From Armigeres subalbatus (taxonomy: Eukaryota; Arthropoda; Insecta; Diptera; Culicidae): 64,000 nt of DNA. This document shows positions 22,925-33,100 of this stretch, in pieces. Below the pieces are notes generated by a model. It worked only from the letters and a program-made list of their open reading frames with translations, was not told the origin of the DNA and made no database searches. Made by a program: the position numbers and the translations under genes. The stretch covers positions 313,351,259-313,415,258 of the forward strand of contig NC_085140.1 of assembly GCF_024139115.2 (NCBI RefSeq), in the 5' to 3' direction. The stretch's first letter is position 1. Each line of letters begins with the position of its first letter.

Positions 22925-23608
22925 TACAGTATAAAATTAATAATTCGATATCAAATTTCAAACATTTGTTATTTTTGTTTGGATATCATCTCAAATCTAT
23001 TAAAACTAGGTGAGAACTGAATAATTTTTTTCCAAGGCCTTTAGGAAATAACTAATTGATAACGGTCTTGATATCGCATATAATATGAGTTCTATCGAAC
23101 AAGTTACTGCACAAGATATAAGTATTTTGATATAATTTTATGATCCAAATATCAAAATAATATCGAATTAAGATGTTTTCATTTGATTTGTTTTTGCTAC
23201 ATATAATTATTATCATAACAACTTATTATGCAAATCAAACAAAAAATGCTCGATATCATAAATAAGTTTTTTTTGGTTTTCTGTGATATCAAGAAATTAA
23301 CTCGACCACAGGGTCACCAAAATTTGATATTAGAAATGAAAGTATCAAAATATCAAAATGATTGATTCTCTGCTCGGGTGACCATAATGGGATAATGGGT
23401 TATTCAGGGCAATAGCCTTTCGGGTCCTGGCGTTCCAGGTAATGACATTCGGGGCAATGTCATAGAATCATCAATTTGTGTTTCAAAACGATAACCAAAT
23501 AAGTGATGAAGAAAGATTGATAGTTTTCGAAGGTGAGTTCTTTCCAATAACCTTACACATCCATGGAAACATAATCTACTGAATATATATTACAAACATG
23601 CTTAAATA
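22925..23608. other. AT-rich spacer between the Smyd3-like and PINX1-like genes
   Basis: Many gatatc/atatca runs and a fragment like cattcggggcaatgtcat (23449-23466). No gene. If the PINX1-like transcript is spliced after 23616-23619 (see that entry), its last exon or 3' untranslated region would lie here. Confidence 0.4.
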
Positions 23609-25693
23609 TCATATTCGCTTGAATGCACTCACCTTCTTCAGCATCTGCCTCTTCCGCTGAAACGAGGTTTGCTTCTGCCTGATGAACTGATGCCTCTCGA
23701 AGACCCTCTTCTTGTGTTTACTTTCTCGCTTGATTAGTTTCACATCTTTCGACAGCCCGTAGCCTACAATATCTGCAAAGTTAGATCCGGGAAATCCGCT
23801 CTCGTCCAGCTGTTTCAACACACTAACCTTCACGCGGCATGTAATCTCGTTATCTTCCGATGGTTCCTTATCATTAGTTTTCTCCGCAAAGGAAGCTTCA
23901 GGAAGCACTTCATCTGATGAAGTTGGTAGTTTATTCGAATCAACCATTTCATCGGAGCGTTTTCGTTTTTTGTTCTTTTGTTTCTTAGTAACTGATGTCT
24001 CATTTGGTATTATTTCATCAACTTCAACAGCAAGGTCATTTGCTAGTGCCTTCACTTTTTTAGATTTCTTATCTAATGATTTACTCGGAGCTTCATGAAG
24101 TTCTGAGCACTGATCTTGCTCTTTAGTTTTTGATCGTTTCATTTTTTTCGTAGGTGCTTCCTCTTGCATTGGCTCTTCAACTTCGTCTGACATCGATTTT
24201 TCAAAAATCTCCACATTTTCTTCCTTTGATTTCTTTTTCTTCTTCTTGACAGATTCTTCACAATATGTCGCCACATTTTCGGGGAACGGGTTCGCTACAG
24301 ATTCAACAGGGACAGTTTCCTTGATCTTTTTGTTCTTTTTAGATTTCTTCTTGGGAGGAGATTCCTCGACTTCATCCATCGTTTCTTGTTCAATTATTGG
24401 ATTTTGTTTGGATTGACCGATTTTTTCCTGCATTTTCATTTTAAAGTAGTCTTGTAAGGACACGCTTGCCTTTATTGTGGTTAGTCCAATTACGTTGGTT
24501 TCGTCTTCCTCTGCTTCATCTTCCTTGACATTTTTATCAACAGGTTCTTCTATAGCCAGAGATTGATTTTTCACCTCCTCCAATGTTTTCTTTCCGAAAA
24601 TGTTAGCCAAATCCTTTTCGCTAGCCCTGCTCAAATCTTTACCCCGAGTAAACTTTTTGTAGTGAACACGTGCTCGCGAGTTTTTAGACTTCTCCTCTAA
24701 GGACTTCATTTTTACCACATCCCCCTCGTCCGCGACAGGAGCTTGCTCGCCGTTTAACGACTTCAACAGCTGGTTAAAATCCTGATCGTGCTGCGTCCAA
24801 TGGTCATCCTTCTCTCCGGCATAACCGAATCCTTCCGCGTCCTGTTTCATTTTAGGCAAAATGGGTGCACACATACCGTCTTCGCGCTTACCGAGACCCT
24901 TACCTTCGGACCAGCCTAATTTCTCCAGCATCCGTACACCAAAACTACTCGAATCTGTAATTAAAGAATGATAAGACTTATTACTTTGCAATCAAAACTA
25001 AGGGGTTTAACAAATCATTAGATACGAGTATGTTCGTAAGTTTTTTGGTTTTATTCCCAAACTAGGACTAGTATATTGGAACCATAGTTTTTATCCGAAC
25101 CAAATTGTGTATAATCCGTCTCTCAAAAGTCAAAGTATTTCTTAATAAAAGCATCTAGCTTGCTTCAGATTAGTCTGTAGAACAAGTTTTAAGTTTTTAA
25201 GGGCTCAAACAGGAACTGTTATGACTACCCCTATGGACACTACCTTCTTTTCAGGTGGCTGCAGAGCAGATTCCGTTTCGTTTACCTTTACTCAAAGAAC
25301 CAAGGAGAAAGAAAGATCTATCTGTGCTGCACTCACGTTACCGTCTTTAGTACTTAGATACCCAAAACTCCGTGATGAACTTACTTTTAAGATAAAAAAT
25401 CACGTTAATAAAGTATTTAAAAAAAAGATACCCAAAACTAAAAAAAAATATTTGGAATGTGGTCGTGTTATAAACGTGAGGGAACGGAAAAGATCATCTA
25501 CCTATGTACCCAAAATTAAAAATGGATAAAAATTTTGAATGCGAAATTTTTTTTGATACGAACGTTCCTGTGTTTACCGTGTTTACATACCATTGTAGAC
25601 GGGTGCCGCACGTGGCTGTTGCTTAATTTGACAAAGTTTCCGCTGACGCATTTTCATGCTGGGCAGAGCCACCGATCCGAGATAGTCACCCAT
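23609..25693 (-). CDS. PINX1: G-patch protein, PINX1-like
   Basis: Exon 2 (24954-23609) holds a G-patch: SSSFGVRMLEKLGWSEGKGLG, ending near Asp-Gly. It is preceded by ND as in PINX1 proteins. Exon 1 is inferred at 25693-25591: its donor (G then gtatgt) and the exon 2 acceptor (attacag) join in phase to give ...VYND-SSSFG, which matches the ND-x-x-FG context of the family. Two starts are possible: ATG at 25693 (strong context) or ATG at 25657, whose MKMRQRK better fits the usual short basic N-terminus. From 25693 the protein is 482 residues. After the G-patch comes a long low-complexity Lys/Glu-rich region with KKKSKKNKK-type nucleolar signals, then a conserved basic C-terminal block. PINX1 proteins act in nucleolar rRNA processing and telomerase control. 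A perfect donor-like AAG-gtgagt lies 24 nt before the stop, so an extra 3' exon is possible. Confidence 0.82.
24955..25590. other. Intron 1 of the PINX1-like gene (inferred)
   Basis: 636 bp. The + strand ORF at 25221-25529 (102 codons, Lys-rich) lies wholly inside it, has no domain, and contains repeated acccaaaact runs; I treat it as non-coding. Confidence 0.55.
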
Positions 25694-26599
25694 TGTCACC
25701 GTCTTTTCACTAGGTAATTAATGAAGATTTTTGTACGATTATTTGATCGAAATGTAATAACTAGCAAGTAAAACAGTAGCAGTATTTATATTGATAAAAA
25801 CGATTTTGCACTCGCGCCAGCTCGCATCGCGAGATAAACAAAAACACATGCACACGCACGACCGATTTGACGGATTTGACCGATTTGACAGATTGACGTT
25901 TTGATTTATTGAAGTAGCAACGTAAAATACGTACCAAACACTAAAAACTAAAACTTTAGGTGCCCGCCAGAGTAAACGCGACGTGCGTTGCGACGCGACG
26001 CGACAGTGCAATTTGACAGCCTGTTGATAATGACCCCATAAAACATCCTACCGACTTTTCCCCCGACTTAGTCGGTTTTCGTCGGTCGGATCGGCCTACT
26101 TTGCAGCCGACTAATCGGTTGTTTGTTGCACAGACGCTTATGGGAGTTTTACAGGGGCGTTTAGCGATTAATCGATACATTAAATCGGCCAACAAAATCA
26201 ACTGATTTGAAGCAACTTAGTTGGCAGATTAATCGGCTAACGTATTCTAGCGCAAAAAAGCAATTAAACCGACGAAATCGACCGATGAAAACCCAAAGAA
26301 TCGAATGATTAATCAACTGATTCAAATGAATAATAAAATATAGCCGACAAAATCGGTTGATTAATCAACTGATTTAATTCAATAATGAAATATAGCCGAC
26401 GAAATCGGCTTATGAAAACTAAGTTAATTGCTCGATTAGTAACTATATTATAATGAACATTAGACGATTCCCGAATAAATAGGTTGTTTTTGTTCTACTA
26501 AAATAAGCTATAAATCGGATGTTTCAAACAGAGAACAAACATAACCCGACGAAATAGGGTGATTTATTTTTATTTAGTTGGACGATTTTAGTTGACATC

Positions 26600-27280
26600 G
26601 CCGATGGTACTGCAGAGACTGCTTCACATCCCGGTAAGACATTAAATATGTGGTCATGCCTTCTTATACAGTTAGGACGAAAAGCCGTAGGCCCCGGCCA
26701 ATGCGTTGACGTGTACGATATTAATAGGGTTCGGGCATGAAAGTCGTCTTCCTGGCGCCAATGTTTGTCACTCGTATGGAAATAGGCTGATGGAAAATTA
26801 ATGCAAATAAAAAGAGAGATGATTTATCAATACTTTAAAAATAAATACGCATGACAAGTCACATTAATATTTTTGAAGAAAAACATTAAACTTTACCTTA
26901 ATAGAATGTAGACCGAAAATTGATCACTTCTAGACCATTCTCAATAGATACATTCCTAGCTTCGAAAATTGTTTCATCCAACCTCCGTAATGTGGCAGAT
27001 ACTTTTTACGTGTTTGTTGAATTAAAAATTGTATTTTGGCCATAGCTTCAGAGTCCATATAGATCCGACTAATTTATCATAGTGGGATAGGATTCCTTGT
27101 CGATTGAAACCTGTTGCGAGCAAATCGAGGGCAAATCAGTTTAAGATAAAATAGCCAAAAATAGACTAGACTTTTTAAGCGTGTTTGTACAAGAAGCTGT
27201 AATGAAGAATCAATTTTACATGAAAATAATATAAAATATTATCAATTTAGTAGAAAACCGAATTAGCCGCCAGCGAAGTT
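26600..27280. other. Interior of the large TIR element; no gene seen
   Basis: AT-rich sequence with no long ORF and no recognised repeat. Confidence 0.4.
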
Positions 27281-27291
27281 GGATTGTTCTC

Positions 27292-27359
27292 TCTTTTTTT
27301 TTTTTTTTATTAGCTTTATTAAGGAGACTTGCAGCCCCAGGCTGGCTCGCCTCCGAAGA
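27292..27359 (-). mobile_element. 5'-truncated retroposon stub with 11-bp TSD
   Basis: Reverse strand reads cttcggaggcgagccagcct then ggggctgcaagtctccttaa, then taaagctaat and a long A tract. It is bounded by ggattgttctc at 27281-27291 and 27360-27370. A poly-A tail plus target duplication of 11 bp is the signature of target-primed insertion of a severely truncated non-LTR element. Confidence 0.8.
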
Positions 27360-27388
27360 GGATTGTTCTCACAATCCGTAAGTTAAAT

Positions 27389-27500
27389 CTAATTTCGGAA
27401 GTGTTGCGCTGTATAGCACATTACTAAATGAAAACAGCGCACCACTTCCGAAGTTAGGATTAGTGTACGGATTTTGAGAAAAATCCAATTTCGCTAATCG
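27389..27500. repeat. Hairpin-bearing dispersed repeat related to 11196-11300
   Basis: Inverted blocks ttcggaagtgttgcgctg (27391) and cagcgcaccacttccgaa (27435-27452), followed by gagaaaaatccaatttcg. The run cagcgca-tacttccgaa ... gagaaaaatccaacttcgg at 11236-11295 is the same family. Confidence 0.6.
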
Positions 27501-28244
27501 CCCATTTCGGGTTTCTACTGGATTGATAATAATATATTCCGGCCATAACCTCTGAGCCCATTGTCCGTTCCGGTCAATTTTCAATAGGAAACAGAATTTC
27601 CCGTCGAAAATTGTTGCGAGATAAGGATAATTGCCCAACATTTTTTGCGATACTTTTTGCGCACACACGCACACACACGAGGGGCTGTCAACTTACGTAT
27701 TTACGATTCATCTGCCTGAATTGAAAAGGCGTATTGAGGAATTATTTTGAATTTCCGTATTTTTTGGCGTATTGAAGTATTTTTGTATTTTAGTGTATTA
27801 AATTCATCATTAATTGTATTTTCCGCGTATTTTTACTATATATGAAATGTATTTTTTGGGTATTATTGAAAGTATTTTTTTCATTTGATGTTTATATCTG
27901 TCAAATTATCGAATTGTTTTCAAAATAAAGGCGTGAAGATCATGTTTGGGTCTCCTTGCGAACAAAGTCGTAGGATTGCTAATCCAGAGATGGCGAGCGC
28001 GATTCCGGGCAAGCCTAGGATGTGTGTGAGTGCGCAACATTCTCGACTTCCTGGACATAGCGTAGCTATTATTGTACTTGCCGCACACCGACGGTGCTTG
28101 CCACACAAGATACATACTCATCCAATGGTGGGCATAGAAAAGCTTTCAATTAATAGCTGAGGAAATTCTATAATTGCATTACTGATGCTCAACATGCCAA
28201 AGTAATGAACCGCTCGCTCGTAAAAGTGCCCTTTCCACTTTAAG

Positions 28245-28466
28245 GGTCTGTCTCATTTGGAGAATTAAACTAAAATTAAACTTAAAAGTGACATTTCAAT
28301 AATTATCAAATAACCCTGCTCGCAGAGCAAGATTACTTTTGACAGATATCGAATCATTTTGCATCGATGTCTTATTGGAATTGCTGGGTAGCACCAGCCA
28401 TTCTGGGTTATTTGCTAATTTTCGAACTGTCACTTTTAAGTTTAATTCTCCAAATGAGACAGAGCC
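28245..28466. mobile_element. 222-bp MITE
   Basis: Left end ggtctgtctcatttggagaa and right end complement of ggctctgtctcatttggag, both followed by ttaaac and then cttaaaagtgaca. Flanked by taag on both sides (28241-28244, 28467-28470). Non-coding despite small ORFs. Confidence 0.8.
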
Positions 28467-28835
28467 TAAGGGCTTTTTATTTACAAGCATACCTTCATTG
28501 TTTCATGGTTATTTGGGTGAAAACCTGGTCCGTTTGAAATCTAGGCAGCCCGAAATCGAAATTATCAATTATTCCACTGCCAAAACCGGGTGCTTATTTT
28601 GTAATAAACTTTAGGGAGATCAATGCACGGAGACTTTCTGAATGATGAATATATCCAATAAAAAATATGTTCACCATTCCTGATTTGCCCCCGACAGTGC
28701 TCGTCGAACTGCTTCCAGTTTCATCATGTGGATTGTGATTTTTCATTTCAAAACAATAATGCCATCGCTGTCAAAATAAACTGATTGGTATTGACAGGCA
28801 TTGACGTATTTTTGGTGAGCTGACGTATTAATCGG

Positions 28836-29037
28836 CCCAAGCAACCAGAAGTTCAGATTTTACTTAAATTTACTCTTAACCGAACTAATTGGTTCACTAT
28901 GGTTCACATCAAGTTCCAAGCATCCTTAACGAAACTTTAAAGTTCACTTAAAGTTCCGTTACATACAAAAAATTACTTAAAATGAGAGCTGATTAAGCCA
29001 AAATAGCCCTTCTTATCCGAACTTCTGGTTGCTTGGG
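28836..29037. mobile_element. 202-bp MITE
   Basis: Perfect 19-bp terminal inverted repeats cccaagcaaccagaagttc at 28836 and its complement ending at 29037. Interior has ttcactta/agttcc runs. Nested inside the 27678-29206 element. Confidence 0.85.
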
Positions 29038-29880
29038 GGGTATTGAAATTGTACTTTAAGATGTATTGACGGATTGTCGGCGTATTGATGTATTATTTTG
29101 AATTGAAGTATTAAAAAGAATTTTTGTATTTTTTATGTATTTTTAAATGTATTTTTAGATGCAAGTATTTACAATTCAACTGATTTATGCAGTTGACTGC
29201 CCCTCGCACACACATATACATAAACACACATACTTACCATCATAGTGCACTACATTTTGCAATTTACGTGATAGATATTCAACTAATTTTAATAATTATA
29301 TTGTGTTCAATAATCACAACATCATCAAAAGTAAACAATACGTTAAGCAAATGTAATCTATCAACCATTATTCCGATTTAATTTGGTATATAAACACTAC
29401 TTAATCCATCGATTGATATGTGGATCTAAATTATGTCTGAGAGTCACCCGACAAAATAGGTTATCCATACAAATGATTTGGTCGACACCAGATTTAGTTG
29501 GTATTCATGATGGTTGATTTTCACGACACCCGATTTCGTCGATGATAAAATCTGTTGGTTTCGTCGAGACCTTGGTCACTACCCGATTTCGTCGGCGATA
29601 AAAACAGATGTTTCCATCGGCACCCGACTTCGTCGGTGTATCAAGAAATTTCCCATCTGTCAAATGTTTTATGGGGGATTGTTATTCTTTTACGTGAGTC
29701 GCGTCGCGTCGCATCGCTCGTCGCGTTTACTCTGGCTTCACCCTTACCCTACACACGGAAGTTTTGGAATACCCATTAAAGGACGCAAATTCACCCATTT
29801 TTTGAAATTATATACCCATTATTTTGACATCTTCATCAAAAAATGTGTATTTATTGCACATTAATGAGTAATGCCAAGTT

Positions 29881-30109
29881 TACAGTGCAGCTGACCGCTC
29901 AACCGGTTTTTGTTGTTTTTGCTTTCGCAGTTTTCGTGCGCGCTCGTTGTCGTTGACCGTTGTTGCGATTCCACTCCACTCCCTCCGCATTCACGATCGG
30001 ATGGAATTTTTGAAAATGCGGAAAGTGACGGCACATTCAGTTTTTGTCGTTTCTGTGATTGCGATTTGTATTTAGTGATAAAACATAGTTTTAGTAGTTT
30101 ATAAAAGAA
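29881..30109 (+). promoter_or_regulatory. Possible promoter and 5' untranslated region
   Basis: A local rise in GC with pyrimidine-rich, CG-containing sequence (cgcgctcgttgtcgttgacc and ctccactccctccgcattca) in an AT-rich region, directly before the ATG at 30110. An in-frame TAG 12 nt upstream of the ATG fixes it as the first start in its frame. No TATA box was identified. Confidence 0.35.
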
Positions 30110-33100
30110 ATGCAAAGCAAACCTCAGAGTATTGTGAAATGTTTCCAGAAATTTTCCTACATTCAACAATTGAAAACTCCAGAAAAGGTAAGAATTTCTG
30201 TACCGGATGTGGGTTTGTTGTTTGTGGTGTCCTTTGGCTTTGGTCCTTTTACATATTCGCTAATTCTAGCAGATAATGCACTATGCGACAATAGCACGAA
30301 ATTAGCATAAGGACATCTTCTTCTTCTTTTTCTTATTGGCAATACATCCCCCCACACTGGGACAGAGCCGCCTCGCAGGTTAGTGTTCATTAAGCACTTC
30401 CACAGCAGCCCGGTGGCATCTTCCACAGTTATTAACCCTTAAAGGCGGAAGGTGATTTTTTTTAGAAATCTTCGGAAATATTTTTAACGTAAATAACCAT
30501 TGAAAACATTAAACGTATTTTCGGTTTGTTGTTTTAAAACAACATTGCGCATTTAAGGGTTAACTGCGAGGTTATATACAATATTGCGTTACAAATTGTT
30601 ATAACAACGGTATACGGTTTGTCTAGGGGGTGGGAGGGTTTATTCAGTTCTGTTACGGGTAACATTTATGATAATATTGCCTGATTTTCTCAAAATTGCA
30701 CGCGGCGAACCCTTCATGAAAGGTACCGCCGCGCTTTCTGCACCCCGTTTACTTGATTCTTATGGGTGAATAGCATTGCGGTGTATCGTTTGGCGCGGCC
30801 GTACCTTTCGACAGTCATTCGCCGCGTGAAGTTTTGTGCAAGTACCCATTTGGGAACATTACAAACGCCGCGCAGTGTATCATATCCAGAAAATCTGACA
30901 ATAAAATAATATAAAAAAAGGAATTACTAAATAAATTCTAATTTGACATTATTATTATGTACTATGTAGAAAGTTAAAGTAGAGTTTACTAAAAATACCC
31001 ATTTATCATTTTTTGTGAAATTTTAGTAAGACGTTATGCTTTACAGATGGGGGTGGGTGGGTATAATAGAAATGTTACAAACAAGTCACAGAAAGGTGGG
31101 TGGGGGTTCAAATCTGTGTTGTTTCGCGTTATGAAATTTGTGAATGAGCCCATACATGGGGCAAGTTGGACGTATTTAAACAACACTTCCAATAAAGCTA
31201 TTTTACTTGTTTTTAAATGGTTGTCTAGTTAAAAATAACTTCGTCTTCATATATCATATGGATCTTAATCATATGCAGTTTGATTTCGTTGGTAAAAAGA
31301 ATTGTACAGTTATTTACCAAATGTGTATTTTACATTCTGGAAACTATCTCCCGCGAGAAGAAGAGCAATGGCTATTGTAACGAACGCGAATCAATCAATT
31401 TGCATTTCAAACTCAAGTTGTCATTTTCGTTAAGCTATACAGCGCACCGCATGGCATATTGTTAGTTGCAATATGCGCATAGTTGATAATTCTCTGCTAC
31501 CCGAGACAATTATGTCATAAACTAATCTTCTACGAAGGACCAAGAAAGAGACCCATAAATTGTAACAAAATAGTGACGCACCGATAGTGGCGGCGATAAC
31601 AAAGTAGAGATAATAAGAAAGGGACCCAAAAGATAATGAGTCAAAATCAGGTAGAATATATTGTACATTCATTTATATATACGGCTTAGCATTAGTAATA
31701 AAGTTAGTTCTAGACCACAGTTCTACAGTGTATGTTTTCTACATCCGAAAAATCCGTAAGTCACCGGCGTCACATTTTGGTGAACTACCAGAGAGGAAAG
31801 TACTCGCGACGTTGTGTTGAAATTGTGCAGTGATACCGGCGCGCGGAGATCAACTAGAATAAGTGGAAAGGACTCCGACAAAAATAAAAAAAATAAAATT
31901 GTCGTAATAAATAGCTAGAGTGATTGATTTTGTAACGTGGTATACTGTCGCCAGGAGTGCAGTCTGAGTGTTGTGCATTGTCACAAAATTTAACTGTTAC
32001 AAATCTTGAGCCAATAGTGGCAAACATTCGAAAGTTGTGAATAGATATTCACGAATCGTGTCTAAAATACCTTGTGTGTTGAATATTAAAACCCAGAGTG
32101 GTAATTCAAGTGAAACTAGGACATTGGACATTTTGAAAATAGTGAAACTGCAGTGTGTGAATTAACAAAAAGGTTGGAAATACCTTTGTAAGCTGTCATC
32201 AGAAGTGAACGCGCAGATCCGGCAAAAGGAAACAGAGAAGCAAAGTAGCAGCAAACAACCAGGTGATAGTAAAGTGAACATTTGCGATGGCAAAATCAAA
32301 AGCTATGTTCCAATTCGTGGAAAATAAGAACGGAAACTGCCGTTTATGCAAGGAAGCTGACACCAAGGATAATATGGTGTCTTGTGACGATTGTGATAGG
32401 TGGTTCCACCTTAGTTGTGTGCAACTTAAGCATACGCCGACAAAAGAAGAGCGATTCCTTTGCGCAAAATGCGAATATCTGGAAAACGAACGAGCGAAAT
32501 TATTGGACGTAAAAATGAAATTTGATTTAGCGAACCAGCTAAATGAATCGCTGAAAATTCAACAAGATGTGGCAAACAGACGTCAGTCTGAAGGTCCTTT
32601 AAATGTGACGAGGCAAGCCTTAATCAAGCTTCCAAAATTTAGTGGAGAGGCTCGTGAATGGCCGAAATTCAAAAGCATTTTTAATGACACATCTGCCGAA
32701 GGTAGATTTACCAATCTCGAAAATTTATTAAGATTGGAAGAAGCTCTGTATGGCCAAGCTGCCAAGAGCGTGTCAAATTTGATGATAGGGGCAGCTAATG
32801 TTCCTAAAATAATGCAACGGCTTGAAGAAATTTATGGGAGACCGGAGGCTATTTATCAGCAATTATTGAACGAGCTGACAAAAACATTGAATCAACCCAA
32901 ACTCCATACAATCGATATTGCTAACGCATTGGACGATTTGGTTGTGACAATGGAAACATTGGCCAAGCCAGAATTCCTTCATGATTATCGGTTAATTACT
33001 GACATAGTATCAAAGCTACCATTTAGTATGCAGATAACATGGACAGAAGCGCTTCAAAGAAATGTCAGTCAGCCAACTCTCCATGATTTGAATAAGTGGC

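Larger units (their letters stand above)
27678..29206. mobile_element. 1.5 kb TIR element rich in gtattttt, nested
   Basis: Ends cgaggggctgtcaact and complement of cgaggggcagtcaact. Both ends have runs of gtattttt and cgtattga motifs in inverted orientation. It sits in a (ca)n tract and carries two inner MITEs at 28245-28466 and 28836-29037. An ORF-free, non-autonomous element. A possible tRNA-like SINE head (gtaggattgctaatccagag, then gcgcgattcc) lies near 27968-28010 but is weak. Confidence 0.65.
25968..29734. mobile_element. 3.8 kb non-autonomous TIR element with nested insertions
   Basis: Ends are inverted over about 37 bp with two mismatches: cagagtaaacgcgacg then gcgNtgcgacgcgacgcgac at left, complement at right. 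Inside each end are many copies of a subterminal motif related to ccgacgaaatcggNtgatNaa (left 26060-26580; right 29445-29640 in the opposite sense). No transposase ORF is present. Several other elements are nested inside (27292-27359, 27678-29206 and its own insertions). The CAG start suggests hAT, but the flanks (tgcccgc and gcttcacc) do not show a clear 8-bp duplication, so two separate copies cannot be excluded. Confidence 0.65.

Noticed and set aside
22925..23400. MITE suggested by repeated gatatc motifs
   Set aside because: Motifs are short and AT-rich and I could not define inverted ends or a target duplication.
25221..25529. 102-codon Lys-rich ORF
   Set aside because: It lies inside the inferred PINX1-like intron on the opposite strand, with low-complexity repeats and no domain.
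31430..31672. 80-codon reverse-strand ORF, repeated at 39631-39873
   Set aside because: Both copies are within the BEL LTRs; the duplication reflects the LTR pair and not a gene.
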